A DNA stretch of 64,000 nucleotides from Strigamia acuminata (taxonomy: Eukaryota > Arthropoda > Chilopoda > Geophilomorpha > Linotaeniidae), in NCBI GenBank assembly GCA_949358305.1, contig OX442320.1, positions 5,224,259 to 5,288,258 on the forward strand. The letters run 5' to 3'. Made by a program: the position numbers and the translations under genes. The notes below the pieces were generated by a model. That model ran no database searches and was not told the DNA's origin. It worked only from the letters and a program-made list of their open reading frames with translations. The first letter of the stretch is position 1. Every line of letters begins with the position of its first letter. This document shows positions 36,845 to 47,344 of the stretch, one piece after another.

Positions 36845-37200
36845 CAAAAACATCAAAGTTCAGCACCGGGCCCAAGTAACTTGTACCAACTCCTCCGTCA
36901 TCTCATCGGTAATGACTTTGACATACGACAAATACCGGGTGCCTAATCATCATAGAGTCTGAAAATTAATAGTGCAGCTAGAGCATTTGCCGCCTGAGGG
37001 GGTGTTGAGACTGCTACGACCGAGAGACCTTCGTAGTCGCTCCTTGACTGAACGGACAAGCCTTTCCCAGAAACCACCCCACCAGGCAGCAAGTTCCACG
37101 ATGAATTTCCAGGTAACGCCTCTTGAACAGGAAAAACTCTGAATCTCTGTGCCGGAAATAATAGGCCACCTGAATTTCTTGGCCCGTATTTGCAGAATAG
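36845..37200 (-). pseudogene. BEL/Pao-type integrase fragment, degraded
   Basis: On the minus strand, one frame around 37110-36985 encodes VTWKFIV, then WWGGFWERLVRSVKERLRRS, then LGRSSLN. That is the characteristic end-of-core and following segment of BEL/Pao retrotransposon integrases (WKF...WWGGFWERL..SVK..LR..LGR). The same frame, after two stops, continues near 36924-36850 with RYLSYVKVITDE, where the family has its next conserved proline/tyrosine segment. The spacing is close to that expected. No protease, reverse transcriptase or LTR was seen nearby. Stops and lost positions make it inactive. The direction of the element is minus. Confidence 0.8.
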
Positions 37201-38788
37201 ATATGCTGGCTCCTGGATCATTTTTAGTTTTGTCTAGCCCATCTTTCCAACAACACTAAAGGTAGTTGTTAATCGCATGTGCTGGAATGGAATTAACCTA
37301 TTTTCTTCCACTACAATTGTTCAAAGACTCTTGAAATGTTTGAACAACAAAGTTGTATTAAAGCCATTGCCAAATTGCTGATGTTTGAATTTCCCCAGTG
37401 GTTAGGAGGTGAGTTGGTCTTCTGAGGTGTGCATTCTTTTAATTGAACACAAGCATCCCACTCACCCTAACAACAATCCTCCAGAGCTTTATATAGATTG
37501 CTCACTGGAGATGCATCTCTACTTTTTTCACTCTATTCAATATCTCCTTTACATTCCCCATAAAAGATACATCTCACAATTTTCAGCGAAAAACAAGCAC
37601 TTTAAGTGTTTAAATGATTTTCATTTGGTTAATTCTGATACACAATAATCCCTCCAACTATTAATCATCTTAAAGTTACTTTTCACTACAACACCTAATG
37701 CACCTTCCAGAACAAAGCACCATCTAATCCTTGTTGCCATCAAAATGAAAACAGATGACACTCTAAATTCACAAGGATTAAGCAAAAGGGATTTTTTTGT
37801 CTATCAGCCGAGCATTGCGGTATTTCTTCTTCATTTTTACACAACTTGAAACCTCAGCTGATTTGTGGCTTCACCTTCTTAAATCTTCTTTTTTTACATG
37901 AAGGCAATGAAAACTTCAGAAGCAAAGCATCCTTCTGGAATATCCACTTTAGTCTTCAAGCAACAAGCTCTCCATATCCAGACAAATATCCAATTTCTTT
38001 CGGCTTAAACTCAGGCTTACACAACAAAAACATCCAATATCAAATCCCATGTGAAGGAGTTCAAAAGTCATCAAGCCCCAAATCTGTTCTTATGAATTTA
38101 TTCATTTCCATTCTCCGTCGACTGTTAAACTCTCATCCGTTCTTTTCTTAAATATCTAATTAACAGTTTTGCTTTTCCGCTGTACTTGTGCAGGCGCATT
38201 ACTCCGCTGACTGCGACTACCGTAAAACCACACAATGGCGCCCGTGGGTAATAATCCAAATTAATGTGTTTTTAGGTAAAACTAAAGTGGGAAAGCGACT
38301 CGTTTTGTCGATAAAATGGGTCTCAGGTCAGGAATAAAGGAAAAACAATGATGTGGACTAACTGAGTCTACCAAGTGTCACAATTGCTTTGTCGCTTGTT
38401 TAAGCTTCTAAAACCCTCTATGCACTAGGACAGGCTTTGACGTGCACCGTACAGGTTGCTGCTGGAGTGGCATTTCGCAAGACATAAAGTCTTCTCTTCA
38501 GTTGCTTGAGGTAATTTCAGATCCTCAGTGAGTCGCTTCGTGCATACAACTGAGGGTTAGCAAAAACGTGGCTCCAAGCTACAAAGCCGCTAAGAGACAT
38601 TGTTTTTTAAATTGTTTTTACCGTTAACTTGTAACGACATACGCCGTTTGTACCATTTCACACTTAAGATAAACCCCTTTCGTATCTGTAAGAAGACTTT
38701 CTTAAGAACTCAACCTAGCATTCTTTACTATTGCAAATGATTAATTATTACCAAAATTGTCCCACTACATGACCCCGCTTTAAATGAA
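37201..38788. other. No confident gene; short ATGGCG start-like site
   Basis: At 38234, cacaatggcgcccgtgggta gives an ATG in fair context followed within 13 bases by a GTAATAAT that could be a splice donor. This is suggestive of a first exon but far too short to call. The rest is AT-rich. Confidence 0.3.
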
Positions 38789-39236
38789 TGTACTTTATTT
38801 TAGCGACCTCATTTTAGCAATTTCATGTTTGCGACACCCCATTTTAGCAACCACGTCATTTTAGCAACACAAAAATCGCTAAAATGACATGTTCGCTAAA
38901 GTGATGGTCGCTAAAACGGCACTAATACAATTTTTAATATTCTATGTTAATTGTATTAGAATCTACCGTGACTACATATATTTTAGGTTTAATTCCTAAG
39001 AAGGACTAACAAGGGGGGTGCAGCCCCCCCCTTGACCCCCACAAACCTAACCTTATTGGTTTTTTATGCAAAACCATTTTTTTGAGCGGTACATTGTTGT
39101 CGCGATAAATTGTGTCACGTTGCTAAAACGTGTCGATCACTACAGGAAAATTACCATATTGTCGCTAAAACGTAATAGCTAAAATGGGTTTTTTTTTGTA
39201 AAAATCGCTAAAACGAGAATTGCTAACATGACTATA
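38789..39236. mobile_element. CATTTTAGCGA foldback family, copy A
   Basis: Both halves consist of reiterated cattttagcga-like words, written forwards at the left (38796-38870) and inverted after that and again at the right (tcgctaaaacg, tagctaaaatg to 39236). In the middle is an aacaaggggggtgcagcccc hairpin followed by ttgacccccacaaacctaac. The family is shared with 44150 (partial) and 51588 (inverse orientation, shorter). No coding capacity. Confidence 0.82.
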
Positions 39237-39272
39237 ACCACTTTAAGTAGCATGCGGCTACAACCGAGTATA

Positions 39273-39395
39273 CAGTCATGGACAAAAAAAACTGCCCTTC
39301 AATTTCGCTGTTTTAAGTTTATCTACCAGGTGGCATAAAAATCCATTCAGATTCAATAACATCAATCTTGACCCATTCTCTTGTCTTGCCTTAAA
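39273..39395 (+). mobile_element. Tc1/mariner-like MITE, copy 3, right half missing
   Basis: Begins cagtcatggacaaaaaaaac after a TA and continues with ttaagtttatctaccaggtg and aacatcaatcttgacccatt, as in copies at 14993 and 16102. It stops near ttgtcttgcc, so the second arm is absent. Confidence 0.8.
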
Positions 39396-40289
39396 AATTT
39401 CACTTACAAATGCTGCTAAAATGTTTGTAAAAACGGGTTTTACCGGCAGTCTGGTAAAGCGACATAATCAGTAATCCATTTAAGTACCCTGGGCTAAAAA
39501 TATCAGGTGTCCATTGCCTCTTGTGATTCTCTAGTGGAGGACTAGTGATCCCCTGGCATCTGGCACTGCAGCCCTTTCAGTCCATTAGTTGAGATGGCCC
39601 TCCAAAAGGATATGTGACGAAGAGACGGCTTTTTTCCTGAATTTTCCTAAAACCTCCCTTGCCGCTACTATCGAACCGCTAAGAATATTGCCAAACACAT
39701 TAGCACTGATTAATGCAAAGCCCTCTTCAAGATGTCAGCAGGCAATAATCTTAAATTTACCAAGGATCCATATTGCATCACTCCACGATGGCCTAAACTG
39801 GCTAAGCTAGACAAGAGGTGTCAGCACTACACTTTTCAACGATTTAATCTAGCTCACTCTCTCAGTTGGAACCAAGTTTTTGCAGACACCTCAATTTGCT
39901 AAAAAATTGCTGATGATTCATGTTCTGACAGTGATGAGACAGGCAATGAGGATAGCTATTATGAGTCCTTCAACAGTTTGTCTAAAGTGATTACTTGCAA
40001 CCACTTGGAGAAAAAATGGTTCCAGCAAAGTTTTGAGTTTGGCAAACTAGTCAGCGTTTTATCGAACAGCCAAAATGTGAGTTTTGCATAAAGAAAAGCA
40101 AATGTCACATCCTCAGCTTGGAGACCACAAATGTAGAAATGCAAACTGCAAGACTGAATCTGCCAAGATGTCATTCATCTTCAAGATGAACCTCGGATGA
40201 GGTTCAAAATGCCAGACGTCTCGATGCAAATACAATAATGGGTCCTCAAGGAAGTCGTCCGACAGAACAGGTTGTGTGCCCTTTGTGAA
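39396..40289. other. No confident gene; protein-like fragment at 39903-40091
   Basis: One plus frame from 39903 to the stop at 40089-40091 is open for 62 codons without an ATG start. It encodes an acidic stretch DDSCSDSDETGNEDSYYESF followed by mixed residues. A neighbouring frame from about 40067 reads QPKCEFCIKKSKCH, a C-x2-C...C-H pattern. Together this may be a decayed protein gene or transposase with a frameshift. I cannot name the family. Confidence 0.3.
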
Positions 40290-40615
40290 GGTTGCGCTCC
40301 ACAGTTTAAATCTAGTTCTGGCCTGATATTGGCTTAAAAAGTTCAGACTAGAGCGTTCGCACCAAAAAGCAAAAAGCCACATATCTAGGCTAGCATGCAG
40401 CCAATAGACGATCAACTGACCATGTTACGCACAGAATTGTGGGAAGTGATCTTGGCGGTTACCTAGTTCTTTGGCAATTATCTAGTTCACACAACTGGAT
40501 TAGAATTATCTAGTTTAAAAATTTTTAAACTAGATAATTCTGGGCTAGATGCGTTCGCACCAAGAACCAGAACCAGATTTAAACTTTGGGCTAGGCTAAA
40601 CTTTCTGGTGCAAAC
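40290..40615. mobile_element. Inverted-repeat element with a 40-bp perfect central palindrome
   Basis: Outer arms cagtttaaatctagttctgg (40302-40321) and ccagaaccagatttaaact (40568-40586) pair with one mismatch over 19 bp. The words gcgttcgcacc occur on both sides. Positions 40502-40541 form a perfect palindrome whose left half is agaattatctagtttaaaaa. The word attatctagtt is repeated nearby. It resembles a foldback transposon, with no coding capacity. Confidence 0.7.
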
Positions 40616-41739
40616 AAGGTATAAGGTCAAGTTAGGTCAGCTAAGATGAGGTTAGAAGCCAGTTCATGTCAGGTTCAATCAGATTAGGTCAGGTTAGGTC
40701 AGATGAGGTCAAGTTAAGTCAAATTGGAGTCACTTCTGTCGCTGAAACCAAAGACAACCATCTTGAAGACAAAAGTAAGAGAAATTGCTTAACCACAGAC
40801 AAAACTTATATCTATAACTCTAACTAAGATCTTTGTCCAACGTATCCTTCACCCCATCAAGAATCCAATAGAGTGGAAAGTGAAACCGGTGTACCGAAGA
40901 AAGCAGCACTCTAGGAAAGAACTTAACCCTCTAACAGCATCTCTTGTCACTGACTTGTGACCTTTGCCAATCTCCAGCTTTCACAATCAAATCCTCAAGA
41001 CAACTTTAAACAAAACAAGCTTATGTTGGCAGCAATAAAGTTCCAACTTTGTAAAAATTCAACAATTTTAAAGTGATAGTTCAAATCCCATTACTATGCA
41101 ATACCAAGAAAGCATTAAACACAAGGAGGCCCAAAATTGCAGGTGGCAGGTGTTAGCTTTAGTATCTGGATATAATTACAGCAGATTAAAAGACATTATG
41201 TGCTCCAAATTCAAGCTGCCATACTTGTCCACATTTCCTCTTCATATTTGCCTCTGGGAATGTGATTCAGCAACACATGACAACGTTTACCCGCATCAAA
41301 TTTTCTGGTAACATCATCTAAAACTTGACATATTGCGAGCATAAAACCTGATGTACACTTCAGTTGAAATGGAAAATTGTGCAAAGTGCAGCATTTTCTT
41401 ATTTCGCCGTCTTTCTTTCATATCAGCATTTTTCTTTGCTTCCAAACGCCAAAAATCCCTTTGATTCCACATTGCCGCTTGCTTTCACTCATATTTTTCC
41501 TTGCAAGAAAAAATAAAATCTTTCGCTCGATTAATTTGCTTAGGAATTGCAAAATTCTTAACAAGTACCAAAATAAAACTCAATTCAACCTTTGTTTATG
41601 GCTTTATCAAAATCTCAAAACTTCCATAAAGCACAACCGGTTCCAATATCCAATAGAAAAACATAATTTCTTCGCTTACAAATATTTTCTTCTATATTTT
41701 CTTCTAGGATATGACTATTGCCTCAATGTTTTTCTCAGA
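40616..41739. other. No gene seen; short AGGTCA-like cluster
   Basis: At 40618-40730 the words aggtcaggtt, aggtcagatg and aggtcaagtt recur irregularly at a period of about 10. The rest is AT-rich with no recognised gene. The 127-codon open frame at 41377-41760 is A/T homopolymer-rich and has no domain. Confidence 0.4.
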
Positions 41740-42345
41740 GACCTTTTTGAATCTTTCTGAATCCAACCTGAGCATTTATTCAATCTTTTATTTGAAGAAT
41801 CCTGAATCTCGAATTTGGTGATGATCACATGCTGATTTGCACAAAATTAATTCTGAATTTTACCAAATCCTTATGAATCTTCCTGAATTTTTCAGAAACT
41901 TCCTGAAACATTCTGAATATTTCTGAAACATTCTGAATATTCCTGAAACATTCTGAATATTCCTGAAACATTCTGAATATTCCTGAAACATTCTGAATAT
42001 TCCTGAAACATTCTGAATATTCCTGAAACATTCTGAATATTCCTGAAACATTCTGAATCTTCCAAATCTTTCTGAATCATCTTAAATCTTTCTGAATCAT
42101 CTTAAATCTTTCTGAATTATCTTAAATCTTTCTGAATCTTCTAAAATCTTTCTAAATCTTCTAAATATCTTTCTGAATTTTCTAATATCTTTATGAATCT
42201 TCCTAAATCATTCTCAATGTTCCTGAGAATTCCTAAAATTTTATGAATCTTCTTAAATCTTTCTGAATCTTTTCGAATATTTCAGAATCTTCCTAAATCT
42301 TTCTGAATCTGTCAGAATCCCAAAAGAATTCTGAATCTTTCTCGC
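41740..42345. repeat. Minisatellite, 20-bp unit, homogeneous core with long decayed tails
   Basis: The core 41899-42057 has eight units of cattctgaatattcctgaaa, almost identical. To the right the unit drifts to tttctgaatcatcttaaatc and then to looser versions up to about 42345. To the left it decays to about 41740. Three minus-strand open frames of 62-68 codons come from the stop-free unit and are not genes. Confidence 0.95.
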
Positions 42346-42989
42346 TTGAATTTCCAATTGTCATACAAGATAAGCCCATTTAAAACCTGCTGTGAATGTC
42401 TTAAATTAAATCCTCCTTCGGAGAACTCGGTAAAAGACAGAGATCCATTACTAGACCATCATCCTATAAATATTCCATGAAATGTTAATCTCTCTTAATA
42501 TCTTCACAGATACTGAATTATCAGGAGATTCTCTATTTTAAATCATTTAAGCAATATCTTAGCAACCCTGCAATGGTGAAGTCTCCTTCAAGATCAATAT
42601 ACGCTACCTCCCATTTATTCCTTTTCGCCAATCGATCATAAAAGACAACAGTAGCTGCATTCAAAATGTCAGTTAAACCAAACAACCCTTTAAAACAAAC
42701 ATTAAACCGCTTGCTTAAACCCCAGATTTTCAATGTAAATTTGGTATTCGTTTGATCTGGTCAGCTTAACGGACGAATTCTCCATGTAACTTCAAAAATG
42801 GCAACTGATCACGCCAGATTTCTATCGCAGAACTTTCAAACCAGAAAAATTAAACACATTACGTGCACTTACATTTTTCCTGAGAAGTCAACTTTAAAGA
42901 ATCCAAATAAGAGGATTAAGATTAAGTGAAATTGAAATTGCTTCTTTGACTTATAGAAATGACTTATCTCTTCTACACCTGCTATCAAC
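42346..42989. other. No gene seen
   Basis: AT-rich. The string tagctgcattcaaaatg at 42654 matches the terminus of the TAGCTGCATTC family, but the rest of that element is not present. Confidence 0.4.
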
Positions 42990-43115
42990 TGTTGTTACCA
43001 CATGGTAACTTAGCTAGCAAAAATGTAACGGTAACGGTTGGAAACTAGTTACTTTTTTGGCCAAGTAACGGTAACGGTAACAAGTTACCAAATTCCAGTA
43101 ACGCATACAACACTG
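42990..43115 (-). mobile_element. hAT-like element (CAGTGTTG type)
   Basis: Read on the minus strand, it starts cagtgttgtatgcgttactg and continues with ttggtaacttgttaccgtta and ccgttacttggcc. A terminus CAGTGTTG followed by GTTAC repeats is typical of one hAT group. The other end was not resolved. A second tiny hAT-like unit follows 12 bases away. Confidence 0.55.
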
Positions 43116-43127
43116 GTAACAAGTACA

Positions 43128-43165
43128 CAGGGGTTCCATGAACCAAAAAACTTTGGAAACCACTG
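43128..43165. mobile_element. Minimal hAT-like remnant (38 bp)
   Basis: Starts caggggttccatgaaccaaa and ends tttggaaaccactg. The two ends are imperfect inverted repeats of hAT type with almost no interior. It may be a pair of ends left after deletion. No clear 8-bp duplication. Confidence 0.45.
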
Positions 43166-44077
43166 CGTTAAGTGATTTAAGAAAAAATGAATTCATCTTT
43201 AGAGGATTGAATGCACCAATCCTAAACCCAATTCTTTCTCTGTCTTTTATTCTACAATATCCGACCAATCGCCATTTATAATGTTTTCTGAAAAAAACAA
43301 TAAAGAAAATTTCCACGGCACGTTCCAAAGGGTGCATAAACTAGCTTGCAGCTCCCCCTGGCAACGCCACTGAGACCAATCAACTTTTGGTAACATTCTC
43401 CCACACTTCCTAATGTAAAAACTAAAGGAAAGAAATTTCATTCAAGCAACCGCCTTTGGAGTAGACACTTTTATCCCACAGCCACATATCAAATCCCAGT
43501 TGAAACTCACGAAGCTCTTGTCTCCACCTTTCTGCGACAACTCAATTGACCTTATTGAATAAGCTGCAGGCGCCATGCGTGCGTGGATTAGTTAATATAA
43601 TCCATTTTCACAACCTAAGATAAACAGGATGAGAAAGGAAGAAAAGAAGAAAAATATTGGAAAGTCCTAATTAGGTTTTGCAAGCGTCAAAACCAATTTC
43701 TTGAAACACTATTCCCCAATTCCTCAACCTTGTTTGATTAACAGTTTATAACTAATGCAAGAGATTACCATACATTAGGCGGCTGCTAAATAAATTATTA
43801 AAACCACACATTTTTTTAATTAGCCATATTTGCACAAGTCATAAATATTCTAAAGCTGAAGATGTCAGGAGTGAAAATTAATAAATCTTGACTGAGTTTT
43901 CCTAATAACAATTTGTTGCAACATGCAAGCGCACAACTATTTAGCTTGAGCACTAAATAACTCCGGGTTTGATTGATCGATGACAAAGGCATGGAATTCT
44001 TCACTTCAAGAAGAGCATGAACATGGATCCAAAATATTTTTCCTGACAACCGGACATCCCCAATATAAAAAATATAT
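43166..44077. other. No feature seen
   Basis: AT-rich unique-looking DNA. Confidence 0.4.
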
Positions 44078-44149
44078 AACGTATTTTATCGATTAAGAGC
44101 CGCGTCTCTTTATTCAAAACTGCCATTTTTGTCCTCAATTACAATTTAC
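44078..44149 (+). mobile_element. AAGAGCCGC foldback family, copy 2 (left part only)
   Basis: acgtattttatcgattaaga, gccgcgtctctttattcaaa and actgccatttttg match the ends of the elements at 34101 and 63504. The copy stops at about 44149 and is joined directly to a partial CATTTTAGCGA element. Confidence 0.7.
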
Positions 44150-44297
44150 TTTTACTTTGTCGCAGTAAATCATGTTGCGTCGCTAAAACGTGTCGATCAC
44201 TACTGGAAAATTACCTTATTGTCGCTAAAACGTGATCGCTAAAATGGGACTTTTTTGTAAAATTCGCTAAAATGAGCGTCGCTAAAATGACTATAAC
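44150..44297 (+). mobile_element. CATTTTAGCGA foldback family, copy B (right part only)
   Basis: tgtcgcagtaaatcatgttg, cgtcgctaaaacgtgtcgat, cactactggaaaattacctt and tcgctaaaatgactataacg correspond to the right third of copy A (39095-39240). The G/C-run hairpin and left half are absent. Confidence 0.78.
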
Positions 44298-44333
44298 GGC
44301 GTACATAACTAATCTCAACAGTTCACGGCCGGT

Positions 44334-44579
44334 ATGGTTCATTGAAATTATTTTGCAATGTATTGCAATTTATTTTGAAATGCATTGGGTTTCACGAGTA
44401 TGCATTTTGCAATACATTTTTGTGTGCTATTGGTTCAGAAATCATAATACAGTTTTTCAATTGTATTATGAAATGCATTATTTAATGTACAAATACCATA
44501 CTTCATTCCACAAAATGCTATACATTTTGGAATGCATTAAGAGAAAAGCAATACATTGTTAAACATATTTTTGAACCAT
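44334..44579. mobile_element. Inverted-repeat element (246 bp)
   Basis: The left end atggttcattgaaattattt then tgcaatgtattgc and, read inward from the right, atggttcaaaaatatgttta then acaatgtattgc form imperfect inverted repeats of about 33 bp. The interior is full of aatgcatt and gcaatacatt words. Family unknown, no coding capacity. Confidence 0.65.
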
Positions 44580-44704
44580 GAGAGAAATAACATCGCAATA
44601 CATTGTATTACCCTCTACATATTTTATTTTTCCATTCCTTCCCTTGGCAACGTCATTCCGCTTTCGTCTGACAGCAATGTGGGGGATTACTTTGTGAGTC
44701 ACTA

Positions 44705-45172
44705 AGGGGTTTCATTAAATGAGCGATTATTGTGATTAGTTGATTATTGCAATAATCATAATCACTCAATTATTGAAGGCCCAACAAAAATCTGTGATTA
44801 TTGCTCCAATGGGCGGAATTGTTTAAATTATAACCTAAATACGTTGTAATTGTTTAAAAAAACTTCCTACAAATAATAATTGCAACTACCTAACTCGTTT
44901 CATGTGTTCAGTTTAACCGAAACTGAGCAGACTTTGTTATATTATGACCTTGTGTAGTTTAAGCGGTTCCGGCACCGCCATGTTTGTTTCAGTTGAGAAA
45001 GCACTTATAATCAGCCCAAGTCAGCAGAAAATCATGGTTTGGGGTGATTACTTGCTTAGTTGCTTATTGGATGAAATGATTATTCTTCGGATTGGTTGAA
45101 TCCAGTCACATGACACATCAAGTAATCGACTAATCAAAGTAATCAACTAATCGCTCATTTAATGAAACCCCT
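44705..45172. mobile_element. TA-flanked TIR element (468 bp)
   Basis: Left end aggggtttcattaaatgagc gattat and right end, read inward, aggggtttcattaaatgagc gattag are identical for at least 24 bp. TA dinucleotides flank both ends (44703-44704 and 45173-45174), as for Tc1/mariner-type insertion. Sub-terminal tgattagttgatta words are reiterated. On the minus strand a 14-codon frame starts at 44981 in good context (aaacatggcggtg) and runs to 44937, possibly a relic of a transposase start. Confidence 0.85.
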
Positions 45173-45232
45173 TAATAACGTACGTGCATGTTAGAAAACA
45201 GCAAAAGACTGATTTATTACAGGTCAAACAAG

Positions 45233-45319
45233 ATGGCGAACAATGAAGGTTTACGGAAGCCAATCCGTAAACCCTTTACAGTAACGGGGTGCCCTTTTAC
45301 AGTAGGGAAATGGACCTAG
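45233..45319 (+). CDS. Possible 28-residue small open frame
   Basis: The frame starts acaagatggcgaacaatg and ends at tag. It encodes MANNEGLRKPIRKPFTVTGC and eight further residues. The start context is good and a ttattacag acceptor-like string lies just upstream. However, part of the frame is a ggtttacgg/ccgtaaacc hairpin, and no homologue is recognised. It could be noncoding. Confidence 0.15.
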   Translation: MANNEGLRKPIRKPFTVTGCPFTVGKWT

Positions 45320-45321
45320 GG

Positions 45322-45420
45322 CAGGGGTCAAACTCCGGTACCCGAGAGTCACAAACTCCATCTGCCTCACCGCCATAAGCGCCCATATTTGTTATAGCTT
45401 AGACTCCTGCAATACATGAA
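45322..45420 (+). mobile_element. hAT-like element end
   Basis: caggggtcaaactccggtac resembles a hAT terminus (CAGGGGTC). The right end and duplication were not found. Confidence 0.4.
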
Positions 45421-46657
45421 CCCAAGCCGGGTTATGCCTCTTTACGAAGATAATACCTAAAGCCGATTCCAGCCTCCCAGAAAATTATCCCACCGTAAAA
45501 AGCTTCGCTCACAAATCCGATGCAACGACACAAATTTCCTACTCTTTATGTATCCAGCCCCAACCTAACCTAACCCATTAATTGCCTTTTTAACCGTTAT
45601 GAGAGCACGGTTCAGGCCCACGCTGTAATTCAATCATTTAGGACCGGATAACCTCCATCAAATAAATTTCCTCTTGCTTTTAAAGCTAATATCAAGAGTC
45701 AAAGCAAATATTGATACTGTAAATGGTGGAATGACATGATGTACAGTTTTAATCTAAAAGTTGATCAGCAATGCAATCAACTACACCAAACGGCTTCTTG
45801 GATATCTAAATCATTTCCAAAATTAGCCACGCATGTCCATGGTCTTCAGATGCACAACCGCGGTCAATTAACCGTGTTTCAAAATCAAACCCATAACTCA
45901 ACATCGCTGTGCGAAACAATTTGCCAAACTAAACAATCGCACCTACCTCGGATTTCCTTCGCTTCTCACTGTTTAAACACTGCAAAGAAAACAAACCAAA
46001 ATTAATTGTTGGTGAACCGCAACAATAAATTGAAAAACACACAAAATAAAATAACAAAACAATGCGTAAAACCTTTAAACAATCCACACACACATTTTAT
46101 TACTGCTCATTGTTGCCTCCACCCTTTTTCATTTAATATTTCACTCTTAATATCAACTACGGGGTTGCCGGTAGCTCCGCGCGCATACCGAGACCTTCGT
46201 GGGGGATTTTATTCGACATGTCGAGTGCGGCGTGCATCTCTATTCTGATCACGAAACGCCATTAATAAAGCAGCGATCGTTTCCACGTGGCAAATCCCTC
46301 TCTGGACTCAGTTCTGAATCCACCTCATCAGGTGAAAATGCGCTGTTGCCATAACGACCGATGAATATTATCCTAGAGGAGTGAAATCCCGAGTCAAGCA
46401 AAACACCGAATCCAATTCAAAACACCAACAACAACGGATAAAAAAGAAAAATCTACAAATTTAAATAAAAGCCAGGAGGAATTGTTGTTTGGGGAAACCA
46501 GAAAAACCAATTAGTTTATTAAAGCCGAGCGAAACAAACAAAATCAATTGTTTTAAAATTTGGCCCGTAGGTTGAGAACTCGTTAATTTATAATGCTTTC
46601 TGAATGAAATGCGATGCTGAGTGATTCGAGAGCATCCCACCCTTTTTCAAAAGGCAA
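45421..46657. other. No gene seen; CpG-richer patch
   Basis: Around 46150-46260 CpG density is higher (gtagctccgcgcgcataccg). This could mark a regulatory or decayed transposon segment. An 89-codon open frame at 45736-46005 has no recognised domain. Confidence 0.35.
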
Positions 46658-46975
46658 TGGCTACATTCATGTCCGACATTGACATATTATTTTAATGACG
46701 CGCTGTGATTGGTTGAGATCTATTGATGTCGGTTCGTTTCCTCCAACGCCAGTTTTCATAAAACGATGTTTCCGAGGCTTTATCTTCTTTTTTTCTTACA
46801 AGGGAGGGACTATGCCCCTCTTGACCCTCCAAACCTAACCTTATTTATTTTTAGCAACAATGATTGACTAACTGAGTATTTTCATCAATGTATCTCTCAA
46901 CCAATCACAGCACGTCATGAAAATAATACGTTCAAGTCGGACATCAACGTAGCCACTTCGATTTCAAAACAGTTG
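46658..46975. mobile_element. TIR element with long arms (318 bp)
   Basis: Left arm tggctacattcatgtccgac and right arm, read inward, tggctacgttgatgtccgac. The arms remain similar for about 70 bp through tattattttaatgacgcgct gtgattggttgaga. The centre contains acaagggagggactatgccc, cttgaccctccaaacctaac and ctta, a hairpin module also found in the unrelated CATTTTAGCGA family. Confidence 0.83.
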
Positions 46976-47344
46976 TGACTGGCTGTTAAACTGTTTATAT
47001 AGTTGTGAGAATGATTAGACAACCATTAAGTTTGGTTGTTGTAACTAGACTCCTTTATTCAACAAAAGGAACATTTATATATAGAACAGATCCCTGAATG
47101 CTAAGACTGACCCCCAGGGGAAGCTATCGCTCACAATAGTGAACATTCTAAATGGATTTGAGGTCACCATGAGGTGTTTCTATAAACGACAAAAACAGAT
47201 TATTTCGCTTTAGCATCGGCTTTTAGTCCAGCGATTAAAATTGCTTTGTTGTGGCTCATTTTTGGACACAATTCTGCTTTTACTCGCTTTTGTTGGCTTC
47301 ACCTGCAAGCATTATAATAACTCGAAGTTGGATCGAACCTCGAT
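46976..47344. other. No feature seen
   Basis: AT-rich unique-looking DNA leading into the transposon-associated frame on the minus strand. Confidence 0.4.

Noticed and set aside
37395-37440. tggttaggagg-like tRNA D-arm sequence
   Set aside because: The A box has a mismatch at its invariant A, and there is no B box downstream.
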